A stretch of DNA of 64,000 nucleotides from Aliivibrio salmonicida LFI1238 (GTDB lineage: Bacteria; Pseudomonadota; Gammaproteobacteria; Enterobacterales; Vibrionaceae): contig NC_011313.1 in NCBI RefSeq assembly GCF_000196495.1, positions 806,001 through 870,000 of the forward strand, read 5' to 3'. Position 1 is the stretch's first letter; every line of letters starts with the position of its first letter. The position numbers were made by a program, and so were the translations under genes. Below are positions 16,426 to 24,727 of the stretch, piece after piece. The notes below the pieces were generated by a model. It was not told where the DNA came from. It saw nothing but the letters and a program-made list of their open reading frames with translations, and searched no databases.

Positions 16426-17209
16426 TATCTAAGTCAAACTTTGCAAATCTTAAATTTGAATTTATATTCTCCCACTTTACCTTAAATGCATTTCTATCTT
16501 CTTTTCCATCTAATTTCTGCATTAGTGTGGATTTTAGAATGTCAATAGAACTTAAAGGCATACCTCTGTCATTTAATACGTTAAATATTTGAATTGCACT
16601 ATCTTGAGAAGGGCAAGTGATAACAGTTAAAACTACATTCTCGAATAACCAAATTACAAATTTATCTATATCTATTCCATTCTCTATTATTTTTTCATTG
16701 AGAAACTCTCGAATATAATGTGCATTTTTTAAATATTTATTATTTAAAATATCTTTTTCAAAATGCTTAGACTCAATAAATTTCACTTTCTGTAAAACAG
16801 TTTCTTCAAAATCAATTTGATATTGTTCGTTTGTTAGAAACTTTAATTTTCTTTTAGTATGTTCATATTTATCTTGTATTGAATCATTTATATAATCTTG
16901 CGATTTTCGTCCCAGTTTTGAAAGGTAAACGTCTCTAATTACACACGAGATTATCGTAAAGGTAGTTGTTCTTTGCTGACCATCAATAATGTCAAATCTT
17001 GAATCAGATTTATTATCAACTAAAACTAATGACCCACAAAAATATGTTTCATCATTATTTTCAACATAAGCAGAAACAAGATCATCGATTAAATCTGCTA
17101 AATTATCCTTATCCCATGAATAAGGTCTCTGATAATCAGGAATTTGATAAAACTTATCATCATCCACGAAAATTTTTTTTAAGCTCTTTACTTTAGCTTC
17201 AATTTTCAT
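16426..17209 (-). pseudogene. gmrSD: GmrSD-type restriction protein, N-terminal half (DUF262)
   Basis: N-terminal part of the interrupted gene. It shows the DUF262 (ParB/Srx-fold nucleotidase) hallmarks: YQIPDYQRPYSWDKDNL near residue 22, FDIIDGQQRTTTFTII near 74 with the conserved GQQR, and IFNVLNDRGMPLSSIDILKS near 212. In GmrSD this half (GmrS) binds and hydrolyses nucleotide and drives the DUF1524 nuclease half. With the IS present the frame closes after DLDK at a stop supplied by the IS end, so a 262-aa protein without nuclease domain could still be made. The upstream 220 bases hold its promoter region and a foreign gene stump. Confidence 0.82.
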
Positions 17210-17358
17210 TCCAACTCTCTATATATTAAATTCATTGTTAGCATCTAACCGCCTACATAACACGTCTACTATTATGCGATTATACTTAATATTGACGCCT
17301 TAAAACGAGAAACACCCGACAACATGAGATACCGAGTGTAGTAAATCGTGTTAGTACA

Positions 17359-17429
17359 TTATTTGGCTTGTTTTTTCGGTTTAGTTTCTTTCTCATTTGA
17401 GTTGTAAAAGTTAATATTGTTAACCGAAA
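17359..17429 (-). pseudogene. C-terminal gene stump cut by IS66 copy 1
   Basis: On the minus strand an open frame emerges from the left end of IS66 and reads SVNNINFYNSNEKETKPK, then KQAK and a TAA at 17359-17361. A hairpin-like element (ACACTCGG and TCGGGTGT on the minus strand, about 17310-17337) follows, as expected behind a real gene. The Lys-rich tail does not identify the protein. The rest of the gene is not on the other side of the IS. Confidence 0.4.
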
Positions 17430-17510
17430 GTAAGCGTGCGGGGAACTACACCTAACAAATAAAATTCATTATGCGTATCTTACGATCTTTCATTTAACGA
17501 GAACGTAATT

Positions 17511-17825
17511 ATGCAAAAAGATAAAAAGAGAACACCAGAGCAATGGCACGCTCTATTTGAATCTCAGCAATCTAGCAAGCTTAGTGCCGCTGAATTTTGT
17601 CGTAACCATAATATTCTGCCAAAGACATTTAGTGCACGTAAAGCACGATGGAAACAAAAGATTAACGCTTCTACTTTCTTGAAAGTAGAAGCGTTAACAT
17701 CAACTATCATCGCCACTCCACAATTACCAGATATTCAACTTTCTATCGGAAAATTGCGATTAACATTGCCAGCTAATACTGAACCTCACTGGATAGGACT
17801 CTTATTAAAAGGGTATCAATCATGA
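17511..17825 (+). CDS. tnpA: IS66 accessory protein TnpA
   Basis: A 104-aa protein with a short helix-turn-helix-like N-terminus (RTPEQWHALFESQQSSKLSA, then AEFCRNHNILPKTFSARKARWK). IS66 TnpA proteins are small DNA-binding accessories needed for transposition. It overlaps tnpB by four bases (ATGA), so expression is coupled. The copy 2 translation is identical. Confidence 0.88.
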   Translation: MQKDKKRTPEQWHALFESQQSSKLSAAEFCRNHNILPKTFSARKARWKQKINASTFLKVEALTSTIIATPQLPDIQLSIGKLRLTLPANTEPHWIGLLLKGYQS

Positions 17826-18169
17826 ATGTATTTACTGATGTTTCCACCATTTATCTTCATCGTGATTTTGTCGATTTTCGCAAGGCCATTAATGGCCTTG
17901 TCGTGATTGTTGAGCAAGAAATGCAACTATCACCGTTTAGTGATGCTCTATTTATATTTTGCAATAAGCCTCGTGATAAACTCAAAATATTGTATTGGGA
18001 TAAAACAGGATTCGCTTTATGGTACAAGCGATTAGATGAAGACCGCTTCAAATGGCCACGAAATATAAATAACGATACGTTAGCATTATCAGAGCAGCAA
18101 CTGACACTGCTATTACAAGGTTTTGATATCTTAGGACATCAACCGGTACATTATCAAACAACCCTTTAA
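17822..18169 (+). CDS. tnpB: IS66 accessory protein TnpB
   Basis: A 115-aa IS66 Orf2 protein with the family motifs YLHRDFVDFRKAINGL near residue 11 and KILYWDKTGFALWYKRL near 58. TnpB is required for IS66 transposition but has no nuclease motif and is not the IS200/IS605 TnpB. The start overlaps the tnpA stop by four bases. It is intact and has the same translation as in copy 2. Confidence 0.9.
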   Translation: MNVFTDVSTIYLHRDFVDFRKAINGLVVIVEQEMQLSPFSDALFIFCNKPRDKLKILYWDKTGFALWYKRLDEDRFKWPRNINNDTLALSEQQLTLLLQGFDILGHQPVHYQTTL

Positions 18170-18240
18170 ATAGTTGATTCTCAGTCAAGAATAGGAGGCA
18201 ACCGATTGATTACCTGTATTATCGTTATATAGTCATCTAC

Positions 18241-19728
18241 ATGACTGATAAAATAAAACCACTTCCTGATACCATTGACGAGCTGAAAGCACTTGTGCTT
18301 CAGCTTGAAAATAAATATAACCGTCTTCTAGAGCAATTTCGGCTGGCTCAACATCAGCGCTTTGGTAAAAGCAGTGAATCTGACTCGACTCAATTTGATT
18401 TATTCAATGAAACAGAAGAAGAAATCATCATTGAAAATGATGACACACAAACGATTACCTACACTCGTCAAAAGCCAAAACGCCAACGCTTACCTGAAGA
18501 CTTACCGCGTACTGTTATTATCCACGACATAAAAGATAAAACTTGTAAGTGTTGCGGTCTAGAGATGCATGCGATGGGTAAAGACATCAGTGAAAAGTTG
18601 GAATTTGTACCAGCTAAAGTGGAAGTTATTCAACATGTTCGTCCTAAATATGCTTGCCGAAATTGTGAAAAAAACAATACTTCAGTAGACATTAAACAAG
18701 CCCCAATGCCAGCGTCACCAATCCCTAAAGGGATTGCGACCGCAAGTTTACTTGCTCAAATTATTACGGCTAAATTTCAATACAGTCTTCCACTTTATCG
18801 TCAAGAAACGTTATTTCAGCAATGGGGTATCATTATTGGACGGCGAACGATGGCGGATTGGTTAATAAAATGCTCGGTACTATTTACCCCTCTTAATAAC
18901 GAGTTACATCGTATTTTGCTTGAACAACCCACTCTGCATTGTGATGAAACAACGGTAAATGTGTTGGATGTTGAAAAAGCAAAATGTTATATGTGGGTCT
19001 ACTGCTCTGGCTATGATTCTCCAGGCTCTGGTGTTTTGCCTGGAATTGTACTTTATGATTATCAATCTAGCAGGCATGGCTACCATCCAGTTAACTTTTT
19101 AAAAGGTTATAACGGGTATTTACATACCGATGGTTACCAAGGTTATGAACAAACTGAAGCGATTTTAGTTGGCTGTTGGGCACACGCACGTCGACGATTT
19201 ATTGAGGCTCAACGTGTTCAAGTAAAAGGGAAAACAGGGAGTGCAGATTGGGTATTGAGTAAAATCCAAAAGCTATACCGGATCGAATCGTTATTAAAAG
19301 AGGCTTCCCCTGAAGCCAAGTATGTTGCTAGGCAGACAGAAGCCCGCGATTTACTTAAAGAGCTCCGTGATTGGCTTGATAGCGCAGTTAGTCGAGTATC
19401 ACCTAAAACAAAATTAGGTGAGGCGATTAGCTATACATTAAATCAATGGGATAAATTAGTTCGTTATATTGATGATGGATTGTTATCTATTGATAACAAT
19501 CGAGCAGAGCGAGCGGTTAAACCGTTTGTTATCGGCCGGAAAAACTGGTTATTTTCGGGTTCAACGGCTGGTGCAGATTCAAGTGCAATGCTTTACAGCA
19601 TTGTAGAAACAGCAAAGGCAAACGGATTAATCCCTTACGATTATATTAGGTATTGTCTAGATCGTTTATGTGTTGGATCGCCAGATATCGATTCACTTTT
19701 ACCTTGGAATGTAAAAGACAAGGTGTAG
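18241..19728 (+). CDS. tnpC: IS66 transposase TnpC
   Basis: A 495-aa DDE transposase. In order: an N-terminal leucine-zipper-like coiled coil (residues 8-40, LKALVLQLENKYNRLLEQF), a CxxC zinc-binding region (CKCCGLEMHA near 100 and CRNCEKNN near 138), then the DDE core with HCDETTVNVL near 235, HTDGYQGYEQ near 297 and DNNRAERAVKPFVIGRKNW near 417, closing with the IS66 C-terminal domain. It is full length here and is presumably the functional source. Copy 2 carries TAG in place of the Trp codon found here at 19447-19449. Confidence 0.93.
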   Translation: MTDKIKPLPDTIDELKALVLQLENKYNRLLEQFRLAQHQRFGKSSESDSTQFDLFNETEEEIIIENDDTQTITYTRQKPKRQRLPEDLPRTVIIHDIKDKTCKCCGLEMHAMGKDISEKLEFVPAKVEVIQHVRPKYACRNCEKNNTSVDIKQAPMPASPIPKGIATASLLAQIITAKFQYSLPLYRQETLFQQWGIIIGRRTMADWLIKCSVLFTPLNNELHRILLEQPTLHCDETTVNVLDVEKAKCYMWVYCSGYDSPGSGVLPGIVLYDYQSSRHGYHPVNFLKGYNGYLHTDGYQGYEQTEAILVGCWAHARRRFIEAQRVQVKGKTGSADWVLSKIQKLYRIESLLKEASPEAKYVARQTEARDLLKELRDWLDSAVSRVSPKTKLGEAISYTLNQWDKLVRYIDDGLLSIDNNRAERAVKPFVIGRKNWLFSGSTAGADSSAMLYSIVETAKANGLIPYDYIRYCLDRLCVGSPDIDSLLPWNVKDKV

Positions 19729-19744
19729 TTCCCCGCACGCTTAC

Positions 19745-19846
19745 GAAATATTTACAGAAAATACACCGTTAAAATTTAATGCCGAATACGAAAATGATCC
19801 TTCTTACTTATTCCCTGCCCGCTTAGTTTCAGTACAAGGTAATTAA
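19745..19846 (+). pseudogene. C-terminal gene stump right of IS66 copy 1
   Basis: An open frame begins at the IS edge and encodes 33 residues, from EIFTENTPLKFNAEYEN to FPARLVSVQGN and a stop at 19844-19846. The DUF1566 gene starts two bases after, so the stump probably belonged to an upstream gene of the same operon. It is not recognisable alone; a DUF1566-type protein is a guess from the neighbour. The 5' part was lost with the IS66 event. Confidence 0.5.
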
Positions 19847-19848
19847 TC

Positions 19849-20406
19849 ATGAACAAATTTATGTTTACTGCACTTATTTCTTTTTTTTCTATCACTGCAT
19901 TTGCACAAGAATGCAGTGCTGATCTCTCTCGCACTGCCCCCAACAGCCGTTATATCAATTTTGACAATGGTACGGTAGCCGATAATTTAACGGGCTTAAC
20001 TTGGATGCGTTGTCCGCTTGGAAAGCAATGGAATAACATCAGCAAAGAATGCGAAGGGTCGACTGAAACGTATTTTTGGCAAAGCGCGTTAACCATGATT
20101 GCATCCATTAATGATATAAATGGCAACCACCAACTTCATGAATTTGGTGGAATAAAAAAGTGGAGAATGCCAAATATCAAAGAACTCATGTCATTAAAAG
20201 AAGCCGCTTGTTATAGCCCCGCGGTTAATACAAAAGCCTTTGGTAAAGCGTTTAACTATGCAGTTGGTGATCTTGCTGGATATATTTGGAGCAATACCCC
20301 ATCAAATAATGGTAATGAAGTTTACTCATTTGATACGCCAAATGGGGAAGTTTACTCTTATAATCCGGCTCAACATAAGCTCAGCGTTCTTTTAATCGCT
20401 GAATAA
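19849..20406 (+). CDS. Secreted DUF1566 (Lcl C-terminal domain) protein
   Basis: A 185-aa protein with a signal peptide (MNKFMFTALISFFSITAFAQ). The rest is a DUF1566/Lcl_C domain: TVADNLTGLTWMRCP near residue 43, WQSALTMIASIND near 76, WRMPNIKELMSL near 105 and YIWSNTPSN near 145. Two to four Cys suggest disulphides in the periplasm or outside. The domain is frequent in Vibrio surface and secreted proteins, with no defined activity. It may be the second gene of an operon whose first gene was cut by IS66, in which case it has probably lost its native promoter. Confidence 0.78.
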   Translation: MNKFMFTALISFFSITAFAQECSADLSRTAPNSRYINFDNGTVADNLTGLTWMRCPLGKQWNNISKECEGSTETYFWQSALTMIASINDINGNHQLHEFGGIKKWRMPNIKELMSLKEAACYSPAVNTKAFGKAFNYAVGDLAGYIWSNTPSNNGNEVYSFDTPNGEVYSYNPAQHKLSVLLIAE

Positions 20407-20563
20407 AAGACAAGTAAGTCACCTTATACTTAACTGAATATTAAGGTGACCTATTTCACACAATTATAGGCATTTTTATCAATAACTTCCACCAGAAGGC
20501 ATTGCATTTTGGTCTTCTGGGAGTACACTGCGCGGCACAGATGTACATAACTAGAGACAAAAT

Positions 20564-21232
20564 ATGAAAAAAATCACAATTGCGCTCGCATTACTTATCG
20601 GTTTAACCGGCTGTCAAGCAACTCAACGTCAAAATGCAACCACCGGTGAAACAGAAACAAATTCAGCAACAAAAGGCGCGCTTGCCGGTATTCTTGCCGG
20701 TGTTGCGGTTGGACTTGCTACTGGCGATAACGCAAAAGAACGTCGTAAGAATGCATTAATTGGTGCAGCAGCAGGTGGCGCGGTTGGTGGTGGAGTTGGT
20801 TACTATTTTGATAGCCAAGAGCAAGCCCTACGTGACGAGTTAAAAAGTTCAGGCGTACAAGTAGAACGCGTTGGTGATAACGAATTAAAACTTATCATGG
20901 ACAATGGCGTTGGCTTCCAATCTAGCTCTTACCAATTAGACGCAAGCATTTACAACACATTAAATGGCGTTGCTCGTATTCTTGTTGAGTACCCAGATAC
21001 AGCCCTTCAAATTGATGGCCATACTGATAGCTCTGGCAATGATACTAAAAACCAAACCCTATCTGAGCAACGCGCTGAATCAGTACGTACTTACCTGATT
21101 AAACAAAAAGTAGCCGCTGGTCGTGTTAATGCTCGTGGTTACGGTGAACGTTACCCTGTTTTTGATAACTCAACATCACAAGGTCGTGCATGCAATCGCC
21201 GTGTAGAAATCACTATCCTACCGCTTAAATAA
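20564..21232 (+). CDS. OmpA-family lipoprotein with glycine zipper (YiaD-like)
   Basis: A 222-aa outer-membrane lipoprotein. The signal ends in the lipobox LTGC (Cys at about residue 17). A glycine-zipper region (about 38-82, GALAGILAGVAVGLATG, then GAAAGGAVGGGVGYYF) could insert in the membrane. The C-terminal OmpA domain binds peptidoglycan and shows LQIDGHTDSSGND near 147 and LSEQRAESVRTYL near 166, ending GRACNRRVEITI. It resembles E. coli YiaD in arrangement. It stands alone between a 157-base gap and a terminator and is likely a cell-envelope integrity protein. Confidence 0.88.
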   Translation: MKKITIALALLIGLTGCQATQRQNATTGETETNSATKGALAGILAGVAVGLATGDNAKERRKNALIGAAAGGAVGGGVGYYFDSQEQALRDELKSSGVQVERVGDNELKLIMDNGVGFQSSSYQLDASIYNTLNGVARILVEYPDTALQIDGHTDSSGNDTKNQTLSEQRAESVRTYLIKQKVAAGRVNARGYGERYPVFDNSTSQGRACNRRVEITILPLK

Positions 21233-21304
21233 TCTTTCGTGACAATGTTAACTGTTTATATATACAGTTAATTATTGGCTTCAACGGTGTATTGTTATAG
21301 AATC

Positions 21305-21347
21305 AAAAAATCCCCCTCGATGTAAGCCATCTTGGGGGATTTTTATT
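21305..21347. terminator. Terminator between the OmpA-like and 56-aa genes
   Basis: AAATCCCCC and GGGGGATTT form a strong stem, followed by a TTTTATTTT run; it is usable on both strands by the two convergent genes. Confidence 0.88.
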
Positions 21348-21376
21348 TTCTCAGTAACTCAATGAAATAAATCGCG

Positions 21377-21547
21377 TTATTGAGTCGCATCTTCTATTTT
21401 TTCAAGCACAAGATCTTTACCATCAACTAAGGTGTCTTGTACTTTCTCAAAGGTATCTGAATCCATCACACTTTGAACTTCATCGCCGTAATTCATTCCA
21501 ATGTAAATACCTAACACGATGAACAGTAATGCAAATATTTTAAACAT
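21377..21547 (-). CDS. Small single-span membrane protein (56 aa), unknown function
   Basis: A 56-aa ORF starting MFKIFALLFIVLGIYIGMNY, a hydrophobic helix of about 17 residues, then an acidic amphipathic tail (DEVQSVMDSDTFEKVQDTLV, then DGKDLVLEKIEDATQ). The tail is probably periplasmic or cytoplasmic helical. Evidence it is real: codon periodicity, a convergent terminator after it, and a good fit to the space between two genes. I know no characterised family for it. It is divergent from the ydjM-like gene 56 bases away. Confidence 0.6.
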   Translation of the reverse strand: MFKIFALLFIVLGIYIGMNYGDEVQSVMDSDTFEKVQDTLVDGKDLVLEKIEDATQ

Positions 21548-21603
21548 AATCACTTATCTCAATAATTCAGTCTTCATATTACAAAAGAATTCTCATAAAA
21601 CCT

Positions 21604-22302
21604 ATGGCAAATTTCAGTACTCATTTAAATGTCGCCGCATTGGCGTCAGGTGTTGCCTCTGCAGCACTGCTTTCAGCAAATCATATCGAGCTTAATACGG
21701 CATTATGGCTCTGGTTCTTAGGCACACTTGGAGGGTTACTTCCCGATATCGATTCAGATAATTCCACCTCATTAGACATCATATTTAACCTATTTACGGT
21801 CTGTATTGTCTTACTCAGTATTCGTTATTTTACTAGTGATGCCATCAATGAAAGACAGTTTATATTATTAATCGGATTACCCGTTGTGATTCATCTTGTG
21901 ATCAAATACGGAATACGAAATGTATTTGAATGGCAGACCATTCATCGAGGTATATGCCACTCTATTCTCTTCTTATTATTTTGTGGTTTATTAGCAACCA
22001 ATCTCACGGCATTCATCATTAATGAGCAATTTAAACACGCGGATCTATTCTCATGGCTATCAGGGGCCTTTGTCTTTTGTGGGGGAGTAATCCATCTACT
22101 GTTGGATGAGCTATACAGTGTCGATTTAGCTAATGTACGAATTAAACGATCGTTTGGTTCAGCATGTAAACTCACCGATTTTTCGAATCTATCTTTAACC
22201 ACCGTCTTCCTCATTGCGGTTGCTATCTTGGCACTTCTCGCACCTCCGATAGAATCAACGATTATCACGTTAAGTAACTGGCAAACATTTAAAATTTGGT
22301 AA
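21604..22302 (+). CDS. ydjM: YdjM/DUF457 inner-membrane metal-dependent hydrolase-like protein
   Basis: A 232-aa polytopic membrane protein. The N-terminus has a conserved His (FSTHLNVAALASG), followed by GTLGGLLPDIDSDNS near residue 38, TIHRGICHSILFLL near 112 and GGVIHLLLDELY near 159. These His/Asp motifs define the YdjM (DUF457) family, predicted membrane-bound hydrolases that in E. coli belong to the LexA regulon. Five or six hydrophobic helices are visible. No LexA box was evident in the 50 bases upstream. The reaction is unknown. Confidence 0.8.
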   Translation: MANFSTHLNVAALASGVASAALLSANHIELNTALWLWFLGTLGGLLPDIDSDNSTSLDIIFNLFTVCIVLLSIRYFTSDAINERQFILLIGLPVVIHLVIKYGIRNVFEWQTIHRGICHSILFLLFCGLLATNLTAFIINEQFKHADLFSWLSGAFVFCGGVIHLLLDELYSVDLANVRIKRSFGSACKLTDFSNLSLTTVFLIAVAILALLAPPIESTIITLSNWQTFKIW

Positions 22303-22340
22303 AAAAAAGCACAAGATCTTATTAATCTTGTGCTTTTTTA
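22301..22340. terminator. Bidirectional terminator, ydjM-like/MCP
   Basis: AAAAGCACAAGAT and ATCTTGTGCTTTT form a long stem with A and T runs outside, between convergent genes. Confidence 0.9.
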
Positions 22341-22379
22341 TTAACTCTATATTTACATCATTGTATAGAATTAACCATA

Positions 22380-24056
22380 TTACAGCGTAAAACGCTCGAC
22401 AAGCTCTGAAAGCTCATTCGCTTTTTGATTAAGTAATACGCCACCGGTACGGTTTTGACTTGCTAATTCTGCTGACTCTGAGCTTTGATCTGAGACAGAT
22501 ACAATTCGTTCAGAGATTTCCTGTCCAACAAGACTCTGCTCTTGTGTCGCAGTAGCAATTAATGAATTCATTTCCATTATTGTATTTACTGACTCTAAAA
22601 TCTGACTTAATGACTCAGAAGCAGCAACCGCTTTATTTACCGTTAATGTGCTGAAATTTTTACTGGCAGCCATCACTTGAACTGCTGAATCTGAACCCGA
22701 TTTCAATGCTTCAATTCGTAAATGTATTTGTGCTGTACTTTCTTGGGTACTACTTGCCAATTTACGAACTTCATCAGCAACAACGGCAAAACCACGCCCT
22801 TGCTCACCTGCTCTTGCCGCTTCAATCGCCGCATTCAATGCCAATAGATTAGTTTGTTCCGCAATACCTTGAATAACCGATAATGTACTTGCAATATTTT
22901 GCACGTCTTCTTCTAATTTAGAAATCACATTACTTGCTTCATCCAATTCAGCAGCCAGTGTTTTAACAGAATCAGAGGCTTCATTTACCGTTCTCATTGC
23001 TACTTGTGCATTATTGTCTGCATCTTGAGCCGAATTCGCAGCTTGCTCTGCGTTCAACGAAATCTCATGAGATGAGGTAGTTAACTCTGTCATTGCTGTT
23101 GCAATCTGCTCAGTTTCTGAACGTTGATTAACTACGACGGCATTAACTTGCGCAGATCGTTCTGACATCTTTGTCGTTTCAGCTACTACTTCTTTACTAA
23201 CTAACGAAACATTACTAATAATTTGATGAAGCGAACTTACAAATAAATTGAAATTCTGACTTAACTGATTAAATTCAGGGACAGTAAAATCAGGCATTCT
23301 TGCTGTTAAATCGGCATCACCGGAGGCAAATGAACGAATAGACTCATCAAATTTTTGAATCGGAGCCATAATACTTTTATTAATGAAAAAACTAAGTACG
23401 GCAACAACGCCAATAATAATAAAAGTAAAGAAAACAATCGCTTTCATGCTTTTCGATAATTGCTCATCACTTAAAGCTTTCATATCACTAATCACAGCAT
23501 CAACATCAACATCATCAACATCATCGGTATAAAAACCAGTACCAACAATCAGATCCCATTTAGAAAAATACACACTATAAGCAAGCTTTGGTAAGGCAAC
23601 CGTTTCATTCAACTTAGGATAATAATACGTCGAATAACCAGAACGATTTTTCGCTGCTGTAATAATATCTTGAATAAGATAATTACCTCTCTTATCTTTT
23701 ACATTCCACATATTACTACCAATATCATTAGTATTTCCTTGTAAAATGCGTACCCCATTAGATTCAAAACCAAATAAATAACCCGTGTCTGCAAATTTCA
23801 CAAATCTTAATGATTCCAAAACTTCTTCTTTTGATTTTCCTTGTTTTTCAAGATGCTTTAGTTCTGAAGAAACAATATCTAAATAAGATTTAAGTTCCGT
23901 ACGCTTCATTTGCATCATTTGGGTACGAGTTATGTCCATTTGAGCTTGATTAAGCGCTTTTGTTTCTTTATAAGTCATCGCCATAATTAATATCGACGTT
24001 AAAACGATAGGTAAAATCGCAAGTAAATACAATCTTGCTTTTATTGATAAGTTCAT
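22380..24056 (-). CDS. Methyl-accepting chemotaxis protein with single Cache domain
   Basis: A 558-aa chemoreceptor: first membrane helix at about 8-27, a periplasmic sCache_2 domain at about 30-190 (FVKFADTGYLFGFESNGV near 86 and KWDLIVGTGFYTDDVD near 165), second helix at about 204-226, HAMP to about 280, and the cytoplasmic signalling hairpin with the tip EQTNLLALNAAIEAARAGEQ near residue 405. sCache_2 domains usually sense small organic acids. The C-terminus (LVERFTL) has no CheR pentapeptide. A short Asp-Val repeat (DDVDDVDVDAV) ends the sensor domain and is encoded by a CATCAA-like microsatellite near 23490-23525. Confidence 0.92.
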   Translation of the reverse strand: MNLSIKARLYLLAILPIVLTSILIMAMTYKETKALNQAQMDITRTQMMQMKRTELKSYLDIVSSELKHLEKQGKSKEEVLESLRFVKFADTGYLFGFESNGVRILQGNTNDIGSNMWNVKDKRGNYLIQDIITAAKNRSGYSTYYYPKLNETVALPKLAYSVYFSKWDLIVGTGFYTDDVDDVDVDAVISDMKALSDEQLSKSMKAIVFFTFIIIGVVAVLSFFINKSIMAPIQKFDESIRSFASGDADLTARMPDFTVPEFNQLSQNFNLFVSSLHQIISNVSLVSKEVVAETTKMSERSAQVNAVVVNQRSETEQIATAMTELTTSSHEISLNAEQAANSAQDADNNAQVAMRTVNEASDSVKTLAAELDEASNVISKLEEDVQNIASTLSVIQGIAEQTNLLALNAAIEAARAGEQGRGFAVVADEVRKLASSTQESTAQIHLRIEALKSGSDSAVQVMAASKNFSTLTVNKAVAASESLSQILESVNTIMEMNSLIATATQEQSLVGQEISERIVSVSDQSSESAELASQNRTGGVLLNQKANELSELVERFTL

Positions 24057-24287
24057 ATTTATCTCTCTGGAAGTTCAAGCTAAATCTTGATTTAAAAATA
24101 GTGGAAAATCTATAATTATTATCTTTTATTACTATCAATTTCCGCGCCAAACATTCATGGAGAAAATATTTATTTCTAAGGTATTCATTTAATAAAAATG
24201 ACTTTCTAATAACAAAAACAATATTGACCTTTCCATTTTTATCCATAGAATGTGAATATTGTCATAATTTGAAATTGAGCTGATTTT

Positions 24288-24674
24288 TTGAAATTCTCAT
24301 TACTCCAATACAAGCGTCAACATCTCGCTTCATGGTCACTAATATTAGTGAGTATTGTGCTAATGGTCTGCTTTTCTCAAAATTTAGGTCTCTCTTCATT
24401 TTGCTCACTAACGCCTCATCCAGACGCTACTGAGCAATTACAGCAGCAATCAACCACTCAAACTGCTGATGATGGTGTTTCTCAATGCCATAATAGTGAA
24501 CATTTATTTAATGCTCATACTGTTCATTTAGATTTTGCGATCCCAATGTTTATCGTCGCTCTGCTCATTATTGCGTCTATGCTTAAACACGCAGGGACTG
24601 CCTATGTATTTACAGAGCCCACAACGTCTTATGGCGTGCGGCGACATTTGGCTTTTTGTACCTTTCAAGAATAA
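24288..24674 (+). CDS. Small membrane protein heading the scs copper-tolerance operon (ScsA-like)
   Basis: A 128-aa protein with one helix at about 15-33 and a second at about 83-100; between them is a periplasmic loop rich in Gln, Thr, His and Cys (FCSLTPHPD, SQCHNSEHLF). The Cys/His content suggests metal or thiol chemistry. Its place just before scsB, and its size, match scsA of the Salmonella scsABCD cluster, but sequence similarity cannot be judged here. The start codon at 24288 is TTG with a weak ribosome site, so the exact start is uncertain. scsB begins 53 bases downstream. Confidence 0.6.
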   Translation: MKFSLLQYKRQHLASWSLILVSIVLMVCFSQNLGLSSFCSLTPHPDATEQLQQQSTTQTADDGVSQCHNSEHLFNAHTVHLDFAIPMFIVALLIIASMLKHAGTAYVFTEPTTSYGVRRHLAFCTFQE

Positions 24675-24727
24675 ACATACCGTAAGTACTTATATCTTTT
24701 TTATATAATTATTTTCGGAGTAACACT

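Larger units (their letters stand above)
17430..19744 (+). mobile_element. IS66-family insertion sequence, copy 1 (intact)
   Basis: A 2315-bp element with terminal inverted repeats starting GTAAGCGTGCGGGGAACTAC and three genes (tnpA, tnpB, tnpC) in the usual IS66 order. The 8 bases outside the ends, AACCGAAA on the left and GAAATATT on the right, do not match, so the 8-bp target duplication normal for IS66 is missing. Stumps of unrelated genes abut both ends. Copy 2 at 35129-37443 has the same length and orientation. Confidence 0.93.

Noticed and set aside
23490..23525. CATCAA microsatellite as a phase-variable site
   Set aside because: The units vary and encode an in-frame Asp-Val stretch; unit changes of three would not switch the gene off.
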